DNA of 64,000 bases from RYN-230 sp963718305 (GCA_963718305.1 CAVQZG010000020.1:542500-606499); one strand, 5' to 3'. Shown: positions 33,192-42,145, counted from the first letter of the stretch. Notes: a model not told the origin generated them from the sequence alone. Numbers and translations: made by a program.

Positions 33192-33538
33192 ACGGAGGTG
33201 CGATCACAACCCACAACGCCCCGTATATCAGCATTTCCCGGTCGGCTGCAGGCCGTCAAGGCGCCTAGCGTCGCATCGTCTTGGCCCGGGGAGAGCACGC
33301 CGGGCTCTGCGTCCCGGTGGCGGCGACCTCCGCGACGAGGCGTGCCGGCGGAACCGGCTGGCCGGGCGTCAGTCAGTACCCGTATCCGCCGCGACCGCCA
33401 TTGGGCTGTCTCCCCCCCAGCACGTAACCGGCCGCCATTCCGTTCAGGCAAATGGCCTGTTCAGCGAATTAAGGCCCGGCCTGAACCGCCAAGCCTGCGC
33501 GGACGTATCTGCCCGTAGGGACCGGACGGGGGAGCTGC

Positions 33539-34597
33539 GTGCTGGGCAATCTGATCAACAGGCATGACGCGGTGCGGCTGTGCCGGAAGCTGCGCCAGGG
33601 ACATCTGCAGCAGATCGCAGCCAAGGTGGCGACCCCAGGGCCGCAACGGGTCGTGGGCTTCTGGTCAGCACCCGGACATGGGGCAGCCCAGCTGCAGTGG
33701 GACGACATCCCCGCGATCCGCCGCCGCTGGCACACGTTCGGTGGCCTGGAAACCAGGTTCGCCGAGCATGTGACCCGCCGCTGGCTATCCGGCCGGTCAG
33801 GCCTCCGGGGCCTGTCTTTGGGGTGCGGTTCCGGTGACCGGGAACTCGAGTGGGCCCGGCTGGGCGTCTTCGCGCAGATCACTGGCGTGGACATCGCCCC
33901 CGAGCAGACCGAGCGCGCCACCAGGCAAGCCAAGGAGGCAGGCCTGGATAACACGCTGAGCTTCCACGTCGCCGACGCCCGGCAGGCGCTGCGCGAGGCA
34001 GAAGGCCAGTACGACGTGGTGCTCGCACTGAACGCGCTGCACCACTTCGACCACCTGGGGGAGACCATGCGGCTGATCGCCCGTGCGCTCAGCCCAGGCG
34101 GACTGCTGATCATGGACGAATACGTGGGCCCTTCGAGGTTCCAGTGGACCACCGCGCAGGTACGGGCCGCGAACGCGCTGCTCGCTGCCCTCCCCGAACA
34201 GCGGAGGCTCCAGCCCGACGGCCGGACCAAACGCCGGGTGATCCGCCCGAGCCGGCTGTCCATGCGGTTGGATGACCCTTCCGAGGCCGTGGAATCCAGT
34301 GACCTGATGCCCGCCCTGCACCGCCGTTTCGCCGTCCTCGAAGAACACCCCTACGGCAGCATCCTGCACCTGGCGTTGCATGGCATCGCTGCTAACTTCC
34401 TGGCTGGCGACCCCGGCACCGCCCAGCTGATGCGGCAGTGCCTGGCCGCCGAGGACCAGGCACTCTCCCGCCTCGGACACGACTTCACCTACGCCGTGTG
34501 CTCCCCCCGCCTTGAGCCCGGGCTGAGTCTTCAGGCAGGACACGTCGCGGCCACGCGGGCCGGGCCCGCCGCCAGGCGGGGATATGACGCGGCGTAG
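33539..34597 (+). CDS. Class I SAM-dependent methyltransferase
   Basis: 352 residues from a GTG behind GGGGGAG. SAM motif I is LSLGCGSGDRELEWARLG (near 92-109), followed by ITGVDIAPEQ, motif II/III VVLALNALHHFDHL and ALSPGGLLIMDEYVG. The C-terminal 150 residues are helical and unfamiliar. Substrate unknown. It overlaps the next gene, a membrane protein, by 14 bases, so the two are coupled. Confidence 0.82.
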   Translation: MLGNLINRHDAVRLCRKLRQGHLQQIAAKVATPGPQRVVGFWSAPGHGAAQLQWDDIPAIRRRWHTFGGLETRFAEHVTRRWLSGRSGLRGLSLGCGSGDRELEWARLGVFAQITGVDIAPEQTERATRQAKEAGLDNTLSFHVADARQALREAEGQYDVVLALNALHHFDHLGETMRLIARALSPGGLLIMDEYVGPSRFQWTTAQVRAANALLAALPEQRRLQPDGRTKRRVIRPSRLSMRLDDPSEAVESSDLMPALHRRFAVLEEHPYGSILHLALHGIAANFLAGDPGTAQLMRQCLAAEDQALSRLGHDFTYAVCSPRLEPGLSLQAGHVAATRAGPAARRGYDAA

Positions 34598-35153
34598 GAC
34601 CCAGGGCGGGAAGACACCCCCGATACGGCTGGCAGGCATAGGCCTGGTGGCCACCGGAGTGGCCGCGACGCTGTATGTGGCGGGCCGGGTCCACATCGCC
34701 GACCCTGCGGCCAGCTTGTTCGGGCGCCAGTACCTCGCCGCGGTCGCGCTGAAGTCCCTGCTGGCCAGCGCGGTCCTTGGCCTGGCCGCACTGCAGGTGC
34801 TGCTAGCCCTGTGGATGTACCGGAAGCTGCCGCTGGCAGGCGGGCCACCGCGCCCAGTCCGGCGGGCGCACCGGCTCGCGGGTTTCGCACTGTTCGCGCT
34901 CAGCCTCCCGGTCGCAGTGCATTGCCTGATCGCCTACGGCGTGCAGCTGACCAGCGTGCGGGTCGCGGTGCATTCCCTGGCCGGATGCTTCTTCTACGGT
35001 GCGTTCGCCGCAAAGGTCCTGCTGGTGCAGGCCAGGAGGCTCCCCGGATGGGTGCTGCCAGCCGCGGGCGGGACACTCGCGGTGACTGTGGCCGTGCTGT
35101 GGTACTCCTCCGCACTGTGGTTCTACAACGGCTACCAGCTCCCGCACCTGTAG
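34584..35153 (+). CDS. DUF6529-like four-helix membrane protein
   Basis: 189 residues with about five hydrophobic segments. HRLAGFALFALSLPVAVHCLIAYGVQ and VHSLAGCFFYGAFAAKVLLVQ carry regularly spaced histidines (HCL, VHS) that could bind heme, as in b-type cytochrome folds, and the sequence ends WYSSALWFYNGYQLPHL. This matches the actinobacterial DUF6529 family as I remember it. Function is unknown. It is translationally coupled to the methyltransferase. Confidence 0.65.
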   Translation: MTRRRTQGGKTPPIRLAGIGLVATGVAATLYVAGRVHIADPAASLFGRQYLAAVALKSLLASAVLGLAALQVLLALWMYRKLPLAGGPPRPVRRAHRLAGFALFALSLPVAVHCLIAYGVQLTSVRVAVHSLAGCFFYGAFAAKVLLVQARRLPGWVLPAAGGTLAVTVAVLWYSSALWFYNGYQLPHL

Positions 35154-35217
35154 GCGGCACGCCCTCTGGCCAGCCGGCCGATACCGGACCGATCAAGCGG
35201 CCCAGCCGGATCGTGAA

Positions 35218-36240
35218 CTACCCGCGTGTGGTGTGTCCCGATCCTGACCCGGTGCCCGGCATCGACCGCTGGGCGCTTGAGACGAGGTGGGTCTGCCCGT
35301 CGCCGGGCGGGCAGTGGGAGATGGTCATCAAGGCCAGCGCGGGCGCGGAGAAGGCCAGAGCGGGCGCGGCGATGAGTGCCAGTACGGAGGTGGCCGCCCG
35401 GCGGCCCCGGCTGGCCGGGGGCGGCGAGTCAATGAGACGCCGGATCCGCTGCGCGCCGGCGGTTCCCCCGGCACCCAGGGTCCCGGCGGGCACCCGGGCC
35501 GCAGCCAGAGCCAGCAGCGCCCCGGCTAGCGTCAGGCGGTGCGCCCGCCGTGCTGCAGTGTCGTCCGCGGCCATTTCCACCAGGCAGCTGACCTGGCTGG
35601 CCGCGGCGGCGAAGAAGGGGAAGTGCGGGAAGGCGGCGCGCAGTCCCCCGGCCAGGATGATCACCAGGTGATGCCGTCCGGCCAGGTGCGCACGCTCGTG
35701 CGCCAGCACCGCATCCAGCTGGCTGCGGTCCAGGCGCCGCAGCGCCCCGGTGGTGAACACGATGCGCCGACGGCCCGGCACGCAGAACACGGCCGGGCGG
35801 TCATCCTCCAGCAGCACCATGCCTGGCACCGGGCCACGCCGCCCGACCACGGCAAGCACTTCGTCGTGACGAGCCCGGCTGCGCCAGGACCTGGTTACCG
35901 CTGTCCCCGTGAACCAGGCCAGCCGGCCCATTGCCCCCAGGGTGAGCACCCATCCAGCCGTGCTCGCTATCGCCCCGCCCACCGATGCGTACTGCGCGCG
36001 CGCCGACATCACGCACTCCCTCAGACTGGCCCAGTCCGACCAGACCCGCAGGCACGGAATGGCCAGGACCAGCCCGGCCAGCAGCGCTGAAGCGACAACC
36101 GTGACGGTCAGCGCCTCCCACACCGCGATACCCAGGCGGGGGGCACGCTGGGGCCAGGACGCCCGCGGCAGCCACCAGGTCCCGGCGGCGGCCACCGCGA
36201 CCGCGTAGCCGGCCAGCAGCAACGGCACCGTGGCCCTCAC
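35218..36240 (-). CDS. M56 family metallopeptidase (BlaR1/MecR1-like)
   Basis: 340 residues. N-terminal helices near 5-22, 43-62 and 85-110 precede a cytoplasmic-facing zinc peptidase core with HERAH (H181-H185) and the downstream glutamate in VEMAADDTAAR. A helix near residues 288-308 ends it. There is no penicillin-binding sensor domain, as usual for actinobacterial M56 proteins. It overlaps the BlaI gene by ATGA. In the BlaR1-BlaI scheme the peptidase triggers removal of the repressor, and the inducing signal here is unknown. Confidence 0.88.
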   Translation of the reverse strand: MRATVPLLLAGYAVAVAAAGTWWLPRASWPQRAPRLGIAVWEALTVTVVASALLAGLVLAIPCLRVWSDWASLRECVMSARAQYASVGGAIASTAGWVLTLGAMGRLAWFTGTAVTRSWRSRARHDEVLAVVGRRGPVPGMVLLEDDRPAVFCVPGRRRIVFTTGALRRLDRSQLDAVLAHERAHLAGRHHLVIILAGGLRAAFPHFPFFAAAASQVSCLVEMAADDTAARRAHRLTLAGALLALAAARVPAGTLGAGGTAGAQRIRRLIDSPPPASRGRRAATSVLALIAAPALAFSAPALALMTISHCPPGDGQTHLVSSAQRSMPGTGSGSGHTTRG

Positions 36241-36608
36241 GGCGGGGACTCCCGCTCAGCGGCCGCGTCCAGCGCCACCCGCAGTTGGGCGATCTCGCGA
36301 GGCTCCAGATCCTCGACCAGGCGCACCAGCGTGGCCGCCGGGTCCTGTGCTACCGCGAGCGCCTCACCCAACAAGCCGGCCACATAATCCTCCCGGGACC
36401 GCACGGTGACGTACCAGTACGCCCGGCCGCTCTTCTGGCGGTTCAGCCAGCCCTTGCGGAACAGGTTTTCCATCACCGTCTGCACAGTATTGAACGCAAG
36501 CGGGCGATTCTGGTTCAGCTCATCGGCGACCTCACGGACGCGCAGCGGCCCGCCGGCCGCCCACATCACATCCATGATCGCGGCTTCCAGGTCACCAAAC
36601 CGGGCCAT
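36237..36608 (-). CDS. BlaI/MecI/CopY family transcriptional repressor
   Basis: 123 residues from the ATG at 36608 (GGAGGTGGG just upstream). The winged helix reads LEAAIMDVMWAAGGPLRVREVADEL, then the recognition part NRPLAFNTVQTVMENLFRKGWL and the wing QKSGRAYWYVTVRSREDY. The dimer domain holds the family cleavage region. It represses its own operon with M56. Candidate operators upstream are the palindrome GACATGTC at 36681-36688 and the inverted repeat at 36714-36730. Confidence 0.92.
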   Translation of the reverse strand: MARFGDLEAAIMDVMWAAGGPLRVREVADELNQNRPLAFNTVQTVMENLFRKGWLNRQKSGRAYWYVTVRSREDYVAGLLGEALAVAQDPAATLVRLVEDLEPREIAQLRVALDAAAERESPP

Positions 36609-36713
36609 CCCACCTCCGCCCTGACGGTTCGCCCGCATCCTAAGCGCCGCAACGCTTCTGCCACAGGCACCACTCATGCTGACATGTCGTACTCAGCACG
36701 AGATGACCTATTT

Positions 36714-36730
36714 ACCTTAGGTGTTAAGGT
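36714..36730. promoter_or_regulatory. Inverted repeat ACCTTA-N5-TAAGGT
   Basis: Perfect 6-base arms around GGTGT in an AT-rich patch, 105 bases upstream of BlaI and at the 5' end of the divergent hypothetical gene. Either the BlaI-type regulator or another dimer could bind here. Confidence 0.5.
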
Positions 36731-37553
36731 GAAGAAAAATCTCGCCAAGTCCGCAACGGGGGCGACTGCCGAGAGGACGCGAAGCCGTCCACGGCGCGGG
36801 CTACGACTGGGGGTGCCGGTGAACGGCGGCTATGACCAGCGGGAAGGTGCACGGCAGGCTGCCGATGTCGTGGCCACTGACCTGAGCCGCGTGTGCGGGC
36901 TGCTCGAGGAGGTGGCCACCCTCTGGCGGCGGGCCCGGATCTACGGGCCAGAGTCATCACTTGTCGCGCCCGGCAGACTCCAGGACGCGGCACGAAGCCT
37001 GGCTGATGCGTTGCGCCTTCTCCCGGACGCCGACTCCAGGGAACATCCCGCTCTGGCCTTCGCCGCCGTGGCCCAGCTGGCCGCCCTCGAAAATAATGCC
37101 GTCCGCGCCGCAGCCATCACCGCCGACTGTCACCTCGGCGACGCCGGGATATGGGCAGCAGTGGAGGGCGCCCTGCTGCAGGCCGGGAAACAACTATGGA
37201 GCCTCATCACCCGCCTCGCGGAAATCGGGGAACCGGGCCCGGCTCAGGACCCGACGGCCGCCTGGAAAGCAGTCACGACATGGGCGGACCCGCCGACCGC
37301 GCCAGCGGCCGGCCCCAGAGAATCACGCCAGGCCTTGGCGATCCAGCGGGCGGCGATCGACGCACTGCCCGAAGGCGAACTTCGCCGCCTGCTCGTCTTG
37401 ATCAGCGGCATGGACCCGGCCGCGCTGCAGCGCGCCGCCGCCATCTACACCGAAACATTCTGCGCAGTTGCTGAAATGAAGAGCAGCGTAGCTGCGCTTC
37501 GCCCGGTAGCCCTGGCTATGCCCGGTAACTGCCCGCAGGGTATCGGGCCGTAG
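36729..37553 (+). CDS. Hypothetical helical protein, divergent from BlaI
   Basis: I do not recognise it. From the GTG at 36729 it has 274 residues (an ATG at 36684 or a GTG at 36813 are alternative starts). After a basic leader it is almost entirely alpha-helical and Ala/Leu-rich (VVATDLSRVCGLLEEVATLWRR, LRLLPDADSREHPALAFAAVAQLAALENN, AIDALPEGELRRLLVLISGMD). There are no membrane helices or catalytic motifs. Coding evidence is the long frame with the local codon bias and a start in an AT-rich promoter patch. Confidence 0.5.
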   Translation: MKKNLAKSATGATAERTRSRPRRGLRLGVPVNGGYDQREGARQAADVVATDLSRVCGLLEEVATLWRRARIYGPESSLVAPGRLQDAARSLADALRLLPDADSREHPALAFAAVAQLAALENNAVRAAAITADCHLGDAGIWAAVEGALLQAGKQLWSLITRLAEIGEPGPAQDPTAAWKAVTTWADPPTAPAAGPRESRQALAIQRAAIDALPEGELRRLLVLISGMDPAALQRAAAIYTETFCAVAEMKSSVAALRPVALAMPGNCPQGIGP

Positions 37554-37585
37554 GGCAGCCCGGCCGTCAGCGCGGGGGCAGGCAG

Positions 37586-37972
37586 TCACGGGAACTGGCG
37601 GGCGAGCGGCTCCCAGTAGTTCGGGCGCCAGCCCGCATCAAGGTGCTCCCCGGTGCCATCCGGATAGCCCGCGTGGTCCAGGACGACCTTCGTCTTGCCA
37701 CTGGCCGGCGTCAGCTCGAACCGGACCACTGAGTAGACCCCGTCGTCCCAGCTGCTGGCCCGCCAGGCCTGAACGAGCCGACTGCCCGGCACACACTCGA
37801 TGTTCCGGCCGCAGATCGCGCCGCCGAAGAGGGAAAACTCGCCGCCGGCCGCCGGATCGATCTGCGCGGGAGCGCCAGTCATCGCACCGAACACCGCCGA
37901 CTGCGTCAGCGCGGCGAAGATGTCGGCCGGCGACGCGGCGAAGGTCTGCTCCTGATGGATATGCGTGGTCAT
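37586..37972 (-). CDS. SRPBCC/AHSA1-like protein (ArsR partner)
   Basis: 128 residues from the ATG at 37972, with GAGGGAGA upstream. It is a START-like fold: HQEQTFAASPADIFAALTQSAVF, GGEFSLFGGAICGRN, QAWRASSWDDGVYSVVRFELTPASGKTKVVLDHAGYP in outline, and the C-terminal GWRPNYWEPLARQF helix. Such proteins bind hydrophobic ligands or act as activators of Hsp90-like partners; the ligand is unknown. It is divergent from an ArsR gene and shares a 16-base palindrome with it. Confidence 0.85.
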   Translation of the reverse strand: MTTHIHQEQTFAASPADIFAALTQSAVFGAMTGAPAQIDPAAGGEFSLFGGAICGRNIECVPGSRLVQAWRASSWDDGVYSVVRFELTPASGKTKVVLDHAGYPDGTGEHLDAGWRPNYWEPLARQFP

Positions 37973-38035
37973 GCTGTCTCCCTCGGACTTCCATCGTGGC
38001 ACCGGGGCAGACCCTGGCACTCAAGGCACACACAC

Positions 38036-38051
38036 TAAACCATATGGTTTA
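38036..38051. promoter_or_regulatory. Perfect 16-base palindrome TAAACCATATGGTTTA (ArsR operator)
   Basis: It reads the same on both strands and lies between the divergent SRPBCC (37972) and ArsR (38096) starts. Followed by TTTACC, it overlaps a likely -10 region. ArsR-type repressors paired with SRPBCC genes bind such AT-centred palindromes. Confidence 0.8.
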
Positions 38052-38095
38052 ATATTTACCACCCGGATCAGTGACCCGAGTACGAACGGAACACG

Positions 38096-38428
38096 ATGAC
38101 CACGTCCACCGACGAACACCTCGACCTTGTCTTCGGGGCGCTCGCCGATCGCACCCGCCGGCAGCTGCTCGCGCAGCTGGCCAGTGCGCCTGCCTCGATC
38201 ACCGAGCTGGCCGCACCGCACAACATGTCCCTGCCTGGGGTCTCCAAGCATGTACGCGTCCTTGAGCACGCCGGCCTGATCAGGCGCACCGTCGACGGCC
38301 GCGTCCACCGGTGCACCCTCGATCCCGCAGCGATGCGTGCCGCCGATGAATGGCTGGCTCACTACCGCGCCTTCTGGGATCACACCCTCGACGCCCTGAC
38401 CGACTACATCGGCGAGGACCCACGGTGA
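38096..38428 (+). CDS. ArsR-type winged-helix repressor
   Basis: 110 residues. FGALADRTRRQLLAQLASAPASITELA, then MSLPGVSKHVRVLEHAGLIRRTVDGRVHRC is the ArsR/SmtB HTH with its wing. The C-terminal WLAHYRAFWDHTLDALTDYI is typical of the metal-independent group paired with SRPBCC/AHSA1 genes. No CxxC metal site is present. It overlaps the downstream SRPBCC gene by four bases (GTGA), and the palindrome 45 bases upstream is its likely operator. Confidence 0.92.
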   Translation: MTTSTDEHLDLVFGALADRTRRQLLAQLASAPASITELAAPHNMSLPGVSKHVRVLEHAGLIRRTVDGRVHRCTLDPAAMRAADEWLAHYRAFWDHTLDALTDYIGEDPR

Positions 38429-38856
38429 CCAGCACTGCGGGCCTGCGACTGGTGACGAGGCGGCTGATACCCGCCAGCCCGGAACGCCTGTTTGAGGCGT
38501 GGACCTCGCCGGCGCTCCTGCGCCAGTGGTGGGGGCCGCCCGGTGGCCGCTGCACCAACGCCATCGTCGAACCGGTGGTTGGCGGCACGTACCGGCTCGA
38601 CAACACCCTCGCGGACGGTTCGGCCGTGGTCATCTCGGGCCAGTTCACCCTCATCGACGCGCCGCGCCGGCTCGCCTATACCTGGCAGGTCCGGCCCGGC
38701 CCGGACCGCTCCGAACTCGTGACCGTCACCTTCGACGCATGCGACGCCGGCACCGAGGTGACCGTCGAGCACGTACAGATCCCCGACGAGCACTCAAAGA
38801 CTGGCCACGCAGCCGGCTGGGCCGCCTGCCTCGACCGCCTCGCCGCATACGCCTGA
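38425..38856 (+). CDS. SRPBCC/AHSA1-like protein, coupled to ArsR
   Basis: 143 residues from a GTG overlapping the ArsR stop. TRRLIPASPERLFEAWTSPALLRQWWGPP is the classic AHSA1 opening, followed by GGTYRLDN, RRLAYTWQV and a GWAACLDRLAAY C-terminal helix. With the divergent gene at 37586 this makes two SRPBCC proteins around one regulator. Function is probably ligand binding; the ligand is unknown. Confidence 0.88.
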   Translation: MTSTAGLRLVTRRLIPASPERLFEAWTSPALLRQWWGPPGGRCTNAIVEPVVGGTYRLDNTLADGSAVVISGQFTLIDAPRRLAYTWQVRPGPDRSELVTVTFDACDAGTEVTVEHVQIPDEHSKTGHAAGWAACLDRLAAYA

Positions 38857-39104
38857 CCACTCCAGACTTGCCCTAACCGCTCCTGACCCTGACCTGCTGT
38901 CACCCCGTATCAGGGAGCCGCCTGACCGCTCTGTATAGCTGCCAGGTGCATTCGGGAAGAGATCCATTGCCGTGCTGCGCGCACCCAACTACCATCCACA
39001 AGTAGGCCGTTAATACCGGTGATCAGAATTGTCTTTTAATTCTCCACCCGGGTGCAGCGGCCTCGGGGATTCACGGGTGAGCCACATCTCGCTGAGGGGA
39101 AATC

Positions 39105-40022
39105 ATGGAACTGGCCGCAAACTTTGCCTTCCAGCCACTGGACAACGACACCGCCGCGGGCGCGCCAGTGGCCGCCGTTCCTGACCAGGGGCTGGGGCCG
39201 CTCGCTGGTCTCGCCGGAAACTGGAGCGGCCAAGGCTTCAATGCCATATGGCGCCCGCATAGGGGCCCGTCGGACCATTTCCTCGAGCTTAACGTGACCA
39301 ACGACCAGATCGGCCTGGAGGTCATTAACGGGCAGATCCCGAACCGCGGCCTGCTCCAGGCCCGGATCGGCTTGCATGGGCTGACGTACCTGCAGCAGAT
39401 CTCCGACGCCAACGTGGAGGTCAACGGGGCCCCAGCCGGGCTGCATATCGAGCCGGGTTTGTGGATCAACATCCCGCCCACCACCGACCCGCAAGAGCCC
39501 ACCACCATCGCCCGGCTGGCCTCCATCCCGCACGGCACCACGATCCTGGTCCAGGGAACCGCCGCGACTGCAGCCGGGGGACCCTCGATCCCGGCCGTCA
39601 GCCTCACCCCGTTCGGCATCGGCCAGCCGAAACAGACGGTCGACTTCGACGAGCAGCACCTGAACAAGACCACGCAGTTCCGGACCTCCGGTGTGGGGCT
39701 GACCGGCATCACTCAGGCCATGCTCGACAACCCCAACAGTGTGCTCACCAGGAATCCACCGACCGTCACCTCGACGACCAGGCTGCACGTATCCACCACC
39801 GCGGGCACCATCGTGGGCGGCGGCACATCGAACACGGCTTTCCTCGTCGGAACCAAGGACGGCCCGAACGCCGATGCCGCACACGTCGTCGCCACCTTCT
39901 GGCTGCAGACGCTGCAGGGCGATACCGAGCCCAAGCGGCTGCAGTACTCCCAGACTGTGCTGCTGAACTTTGCTGGCCTGAGCTGGCCGCACATCACGGT
40001 GGCCACACTGACCAAGGCCTGA
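39105..40022 (+). CDS. Heme-binding-like beta-barrel protein (nitrobindin/THAP4-like start)
   Basis: 305 residues with GAGGGGAAATC before the ATG. LAGLAGNWSGQGFNAIWRP near residues 34-52 has the GxWxGxGxN pattern that opens nitrobindin-like barrels. DHFLELNVTNDQI, LTYLQQISDANV, GLHIEPGLWINIPP and SIPHGTTILVQG follow, a set I associate with a family that automated pipelines call heme-binding protein. The C-terminal 70 residues end in beta strands. No signal peptide. Biochemical role unproven. It converges on a monooxygenase-like gene with a hairpin between them. Confidence 0.6.
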   Translation: MELAANFAFQPLDNDTAAGAPVAAVPDQGLGPLAGLAGNWSGQGFNAIWRPHRGPSDHFLELNVTNDQIGLEVINGQIPNRGLLQARIGLHGLTYLQQISDANVEVNGAPAGLHIEPGLWINIPPTTDPQEPTTIARLASIPHGTTILVQGTAATAAGGPSIPAVSLTPFGIGQPKQTVDFDEQHLNKTTQFRTSGVGLTGITQAMLDNPNSVLTRNPPTVTSTTRLHVSTTAGTIVGGGTSNTAFLVGTKDGPNADAAHVVATFWLQTLQGDTEPKRLQYSQTVLLNFAGLSWPHITVATLTKA

Positions 40023-40049
40023 GAGCTGCCGGCGATCGCTGCCCCGCTG

Positions 40050-40075
40050 CCGCGCCCCGCTTCGGCCGGGCGCGG
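40050..40075. terminator. Hairpin between convergent genes
   Basis: CCGCGCCC (40050-40057) pairs with GGGCGCGG (40068-40075) around a 10-base loop, in the 80-base gap between the stops at 40022 and 40103. Terminator for one or both genes. Confidence 0.5.
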
Positions 40076-40102
40076 GCGCGGGGCGGACCCTGAAGCGGCC
40101 GG

Positions 40103-40426
40103 TCAGCGAGGCTGGATCTCGCCCATCGGACCGAAGCCGTCATGCGGCGTGTCGATGTAGATGATCTGCGGCTGCGCGGACACGAGGTCGGGCGCGGCGT
40201 CGAAGAACGCCTTCACGTACGGCTGCTTGACATGGGTGGCGCCTGCCTCAGCATCCTTGAAGCCCTCGATGCAGACGAACTCGTGCTCATCGGCCAGGCT
40301 CCGGGCGAACTGGAAGAACAGGCAGCCGTCCTCGGAGTTGACGTCCCTGGCGTAGGAATCGGCCAGTGCCAGCCACTCGTCCATCTTGTCGGGCCGGATC
40401 GGCATCTTGATGTTGATCAGGATCAT
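40103..40426 (-). CDS. Antibiotic biosynthesis monooxygenase (ABM) family, putative quinol monooxygenase
   Basis: 107 residues, the normal YgiN-like length. MILINIKMPIRPDKMDEWLAL is the first strand and helix, NSEDGCLFFQFARS and FVCIEGFKDAEAGATHVKQPYVKAFF follow, matching the ABM dimeric alpha-beta barrel. These enzymes oxidise quinols or act in heme/polyketide chemistry without cofactor. Strong ribosome site AAAGGAG before the ATG. Monocistronic. Confidence 0.85.
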   Translation of the reverse strand: MILINIKMPIRPDKMDEWLALADSYARDVNSEDGCLFFQFARSLADEHEFVCIEGFKDAEAGATHVKQPYVKAFFDAAPDLVSAQPQIIYIDTPHDGFGPMGEIQPR

Positions 40427-40673
40427 GCGACCGCTCCTTTGAGGTGACTGTCGTATTAAGCCTGGTGCGATCGCCGGCGACCGTCAACCGCCCGGAGCGC
40501 GGACGCGGCGCTTGCCGCCGGGCCGACCCCGGCCTGGATCGGCGGGCTGGCCCCGAGTGAGGTTCAAGATCGCCGGGTAGATCTGTCGATTCGCGGCGGT
40601 CCCGTCCGTCGGACTTAGTATCAGGTCCTTTTTCCGGCCGCAGACACCGGCCGGCGAGCGTAAGGAGAAATCG

Positions 40674-40982
40674 ATGGCGAAGTTCGTGTATGTCTACGTC
40701 GGCGGTCAGATGGCAGAGACACCAGAGGCGCAGGAGCAGGCAATGCAGGCCTGGGGGGCATGGTTCGGCACGCTCGGCGACTCGGTGGCCGACGCGGGGA
40801 ACCCGTTCGGTAACTCCGCGACGGTAAGTTCCGGCGGTGTCACCGACGGGGGCAAGTCCGGCGCGGGCGGCTACTCCATCGTGTCGGCCGACTCGCTGAG
40901 TGATGCGGCGGCGAAGGCAAAGGGCTGCCCGGTGCTAGCCGGCGGCGGGTCCGTCGAGATCTACGAGGCCATCCCGATGTAG
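40674..40982 (+). CDS. YCII-related domain protein
   Basis: 102 residues, ATG preceded by AAGGAG. FVYVYVGGQMAETPEAQEQAMQAWGAWFGTLG and GGYSIVSADSLSDAAAKAKGCPVLAGGGSVEIYEAIPM fit the YCII/DGPF ferredoxin-like dimer fold. The segment between is Gly/Ser-rich. Function unknown; paralogues are often sigma-factor-associated or small-ligand proteins. It is monocistronic in this window, with a 247-base gap upstream that holds only its promoter. Confidence 0.75.
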   Translation: MAKFVYVYVGGQMAETPEAQEQAMQAWGAWFGTLGDSVADAGNPFGNSATVSSGGVTDGGKSGAGGYSIVSADSLSDAAAKAKGCPVLAGGGSVEIYEAIPM

Positions 40983-41134
40983 TGGCACTGGCTCAGGCCG
41001 CGGGCGGGCGCGAGCCGCTGGGGCAGGGCGTTCCCGCGGCAAAGCTGGTCCTGCTGCCCGGCGCGCGGCAATCCGGATACATCTCGTGCGGATTGCCGCC
41101 CGCCGTTGGGGTCCGGCGCCCTGGCTGGCGGGGG

Positions 41135-42145
41135 TCAGGCCGCCCGGCGGCGGACCAGCCAGAGGGTGACGGCGATGAGCAGCACCGACAGCGCGAGCAG
41201 CCAGCCGCCCTCGATCCACTGGAAGGGCCAGAACCGGCTGCCCGGCTGGTAACTGGTCCACGCCGTGTAGCCGTGCTGGGTGAGGCACTGTGCGGGCGAG
41301 AGTCCGGAGGTCCCGATCCTGGGCGGGCAGAGCTGCGAGACGGTGTGGACTAGCTGGGAGCCCTGGGCGCCGAACGCGAACTTGCCGCCCTTGGTGTACC
41401 ACTGGCTCACGCTCCACGCGGAAGCAGGCAGGTTGGGGTGGCTGGTGAGCAGGGGTGTCATGTAGTGCTGGCGCAGGTACCCCGCGGTCGCGAGGGTGAG
41501 CCCGGCGTAGGCGGCCAGGGTGGCGGCGATCGCGGGGACGGTCCGGCGGATGAGCATCCCGGCCAGGGCGCCGATCGAGAAGGCGGCCAGCGTCCAGGCG
41601 GCGAACGCGACCTCGCCCAGGTCGAACACGCGGGTAGCGAACGGGATCGCGTAGCCCGAGGCGAAGAACGGCTGGTTGTACCAGGAATACAGCCCGCTGA
41701 ACGCCCCGGCTACGGCGGTCACCACCACCGCGAGCAGCACCAGCTTGGCGAGCGTCCAGCGCCACCGGCCGATGCCCTGCGTCCAGGCGAACCGGAAGGT
41801 CCCGGTCTCCAGCTCCCGGGCCAGCACCGGCGCCCCGGCGAACGCCCCGATCAGCACCGGCACCGCCTGCAGAAAGACGCTGACGAGGATCCCGGTGGTT
41901 CCGTATCTGCCGCTGAAGTTAATGCTGCAGGCCAGTGAGCCTGCTGGGTGGCAGTCGGTCGCGTAGGCGTGGTGTATCTGAAGGCCGGACAGCCACAGGA
42001 ACACCGCCAGCGCGCCCAGCAGCACGGCCACGCCGGCCAGCGCGGCACGGTGCTGGCGCCAGGTGACCCAGGCCATCCGCGGCCACGGCACCGGCCGCAG
42101 GCCGGCGTCCTGCTCCGGGCGGGCGGGCGTGGTCAGCGCGGTCAT
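41135..42145 (-). CDS. ABC transporter permease
   Basis: 336 residues with six or more membrane helices (VAVLLGALAVFLWLSGL, SVFLQAVPVLIGAFAGAPVLA, LAKLVLLAVVVTAVAGAF and a C-terminal ALSVLLIAVTLWLV). The loop LARELETGTFRFAWTQGIGRWRW is typical of ABC-2-type exporters regulated by YtrA-like GntR proteins. It overlaps the ATPase gene by four bases and is the last gene of the operon. Confidence 0.85.
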   Translation of the reverse strand: MTALTTPARPEQDAGLRPVPWPRMAWVTWRQHRAALAGVAVLLGALAVFLWLSGLQIHHAYATDCHPAGSLACSINFSGRYGTTGILVSVFLQAVPVLIGAFAGAPVLARELETGTFRFAWTQGIGRWRWTLAKLVLLAVVVTAVAGAFSGLYSWYNQPFFASGYAIPFATRVFDLGEVAFAAWTLAAFSIGALAGMLIRRTVPAIAATLAAYAGLTLATAGYLRQHYMTPLLTSHPNLPASAWSVSQWYTKGGKFAFGAQGSQLVHTVSQLCPPRIGTSGLSPAQCLTQHGYTAWTSYQPGSRFWPFQWIEGGWLLALSVLLIAVTLWLVRRRAA

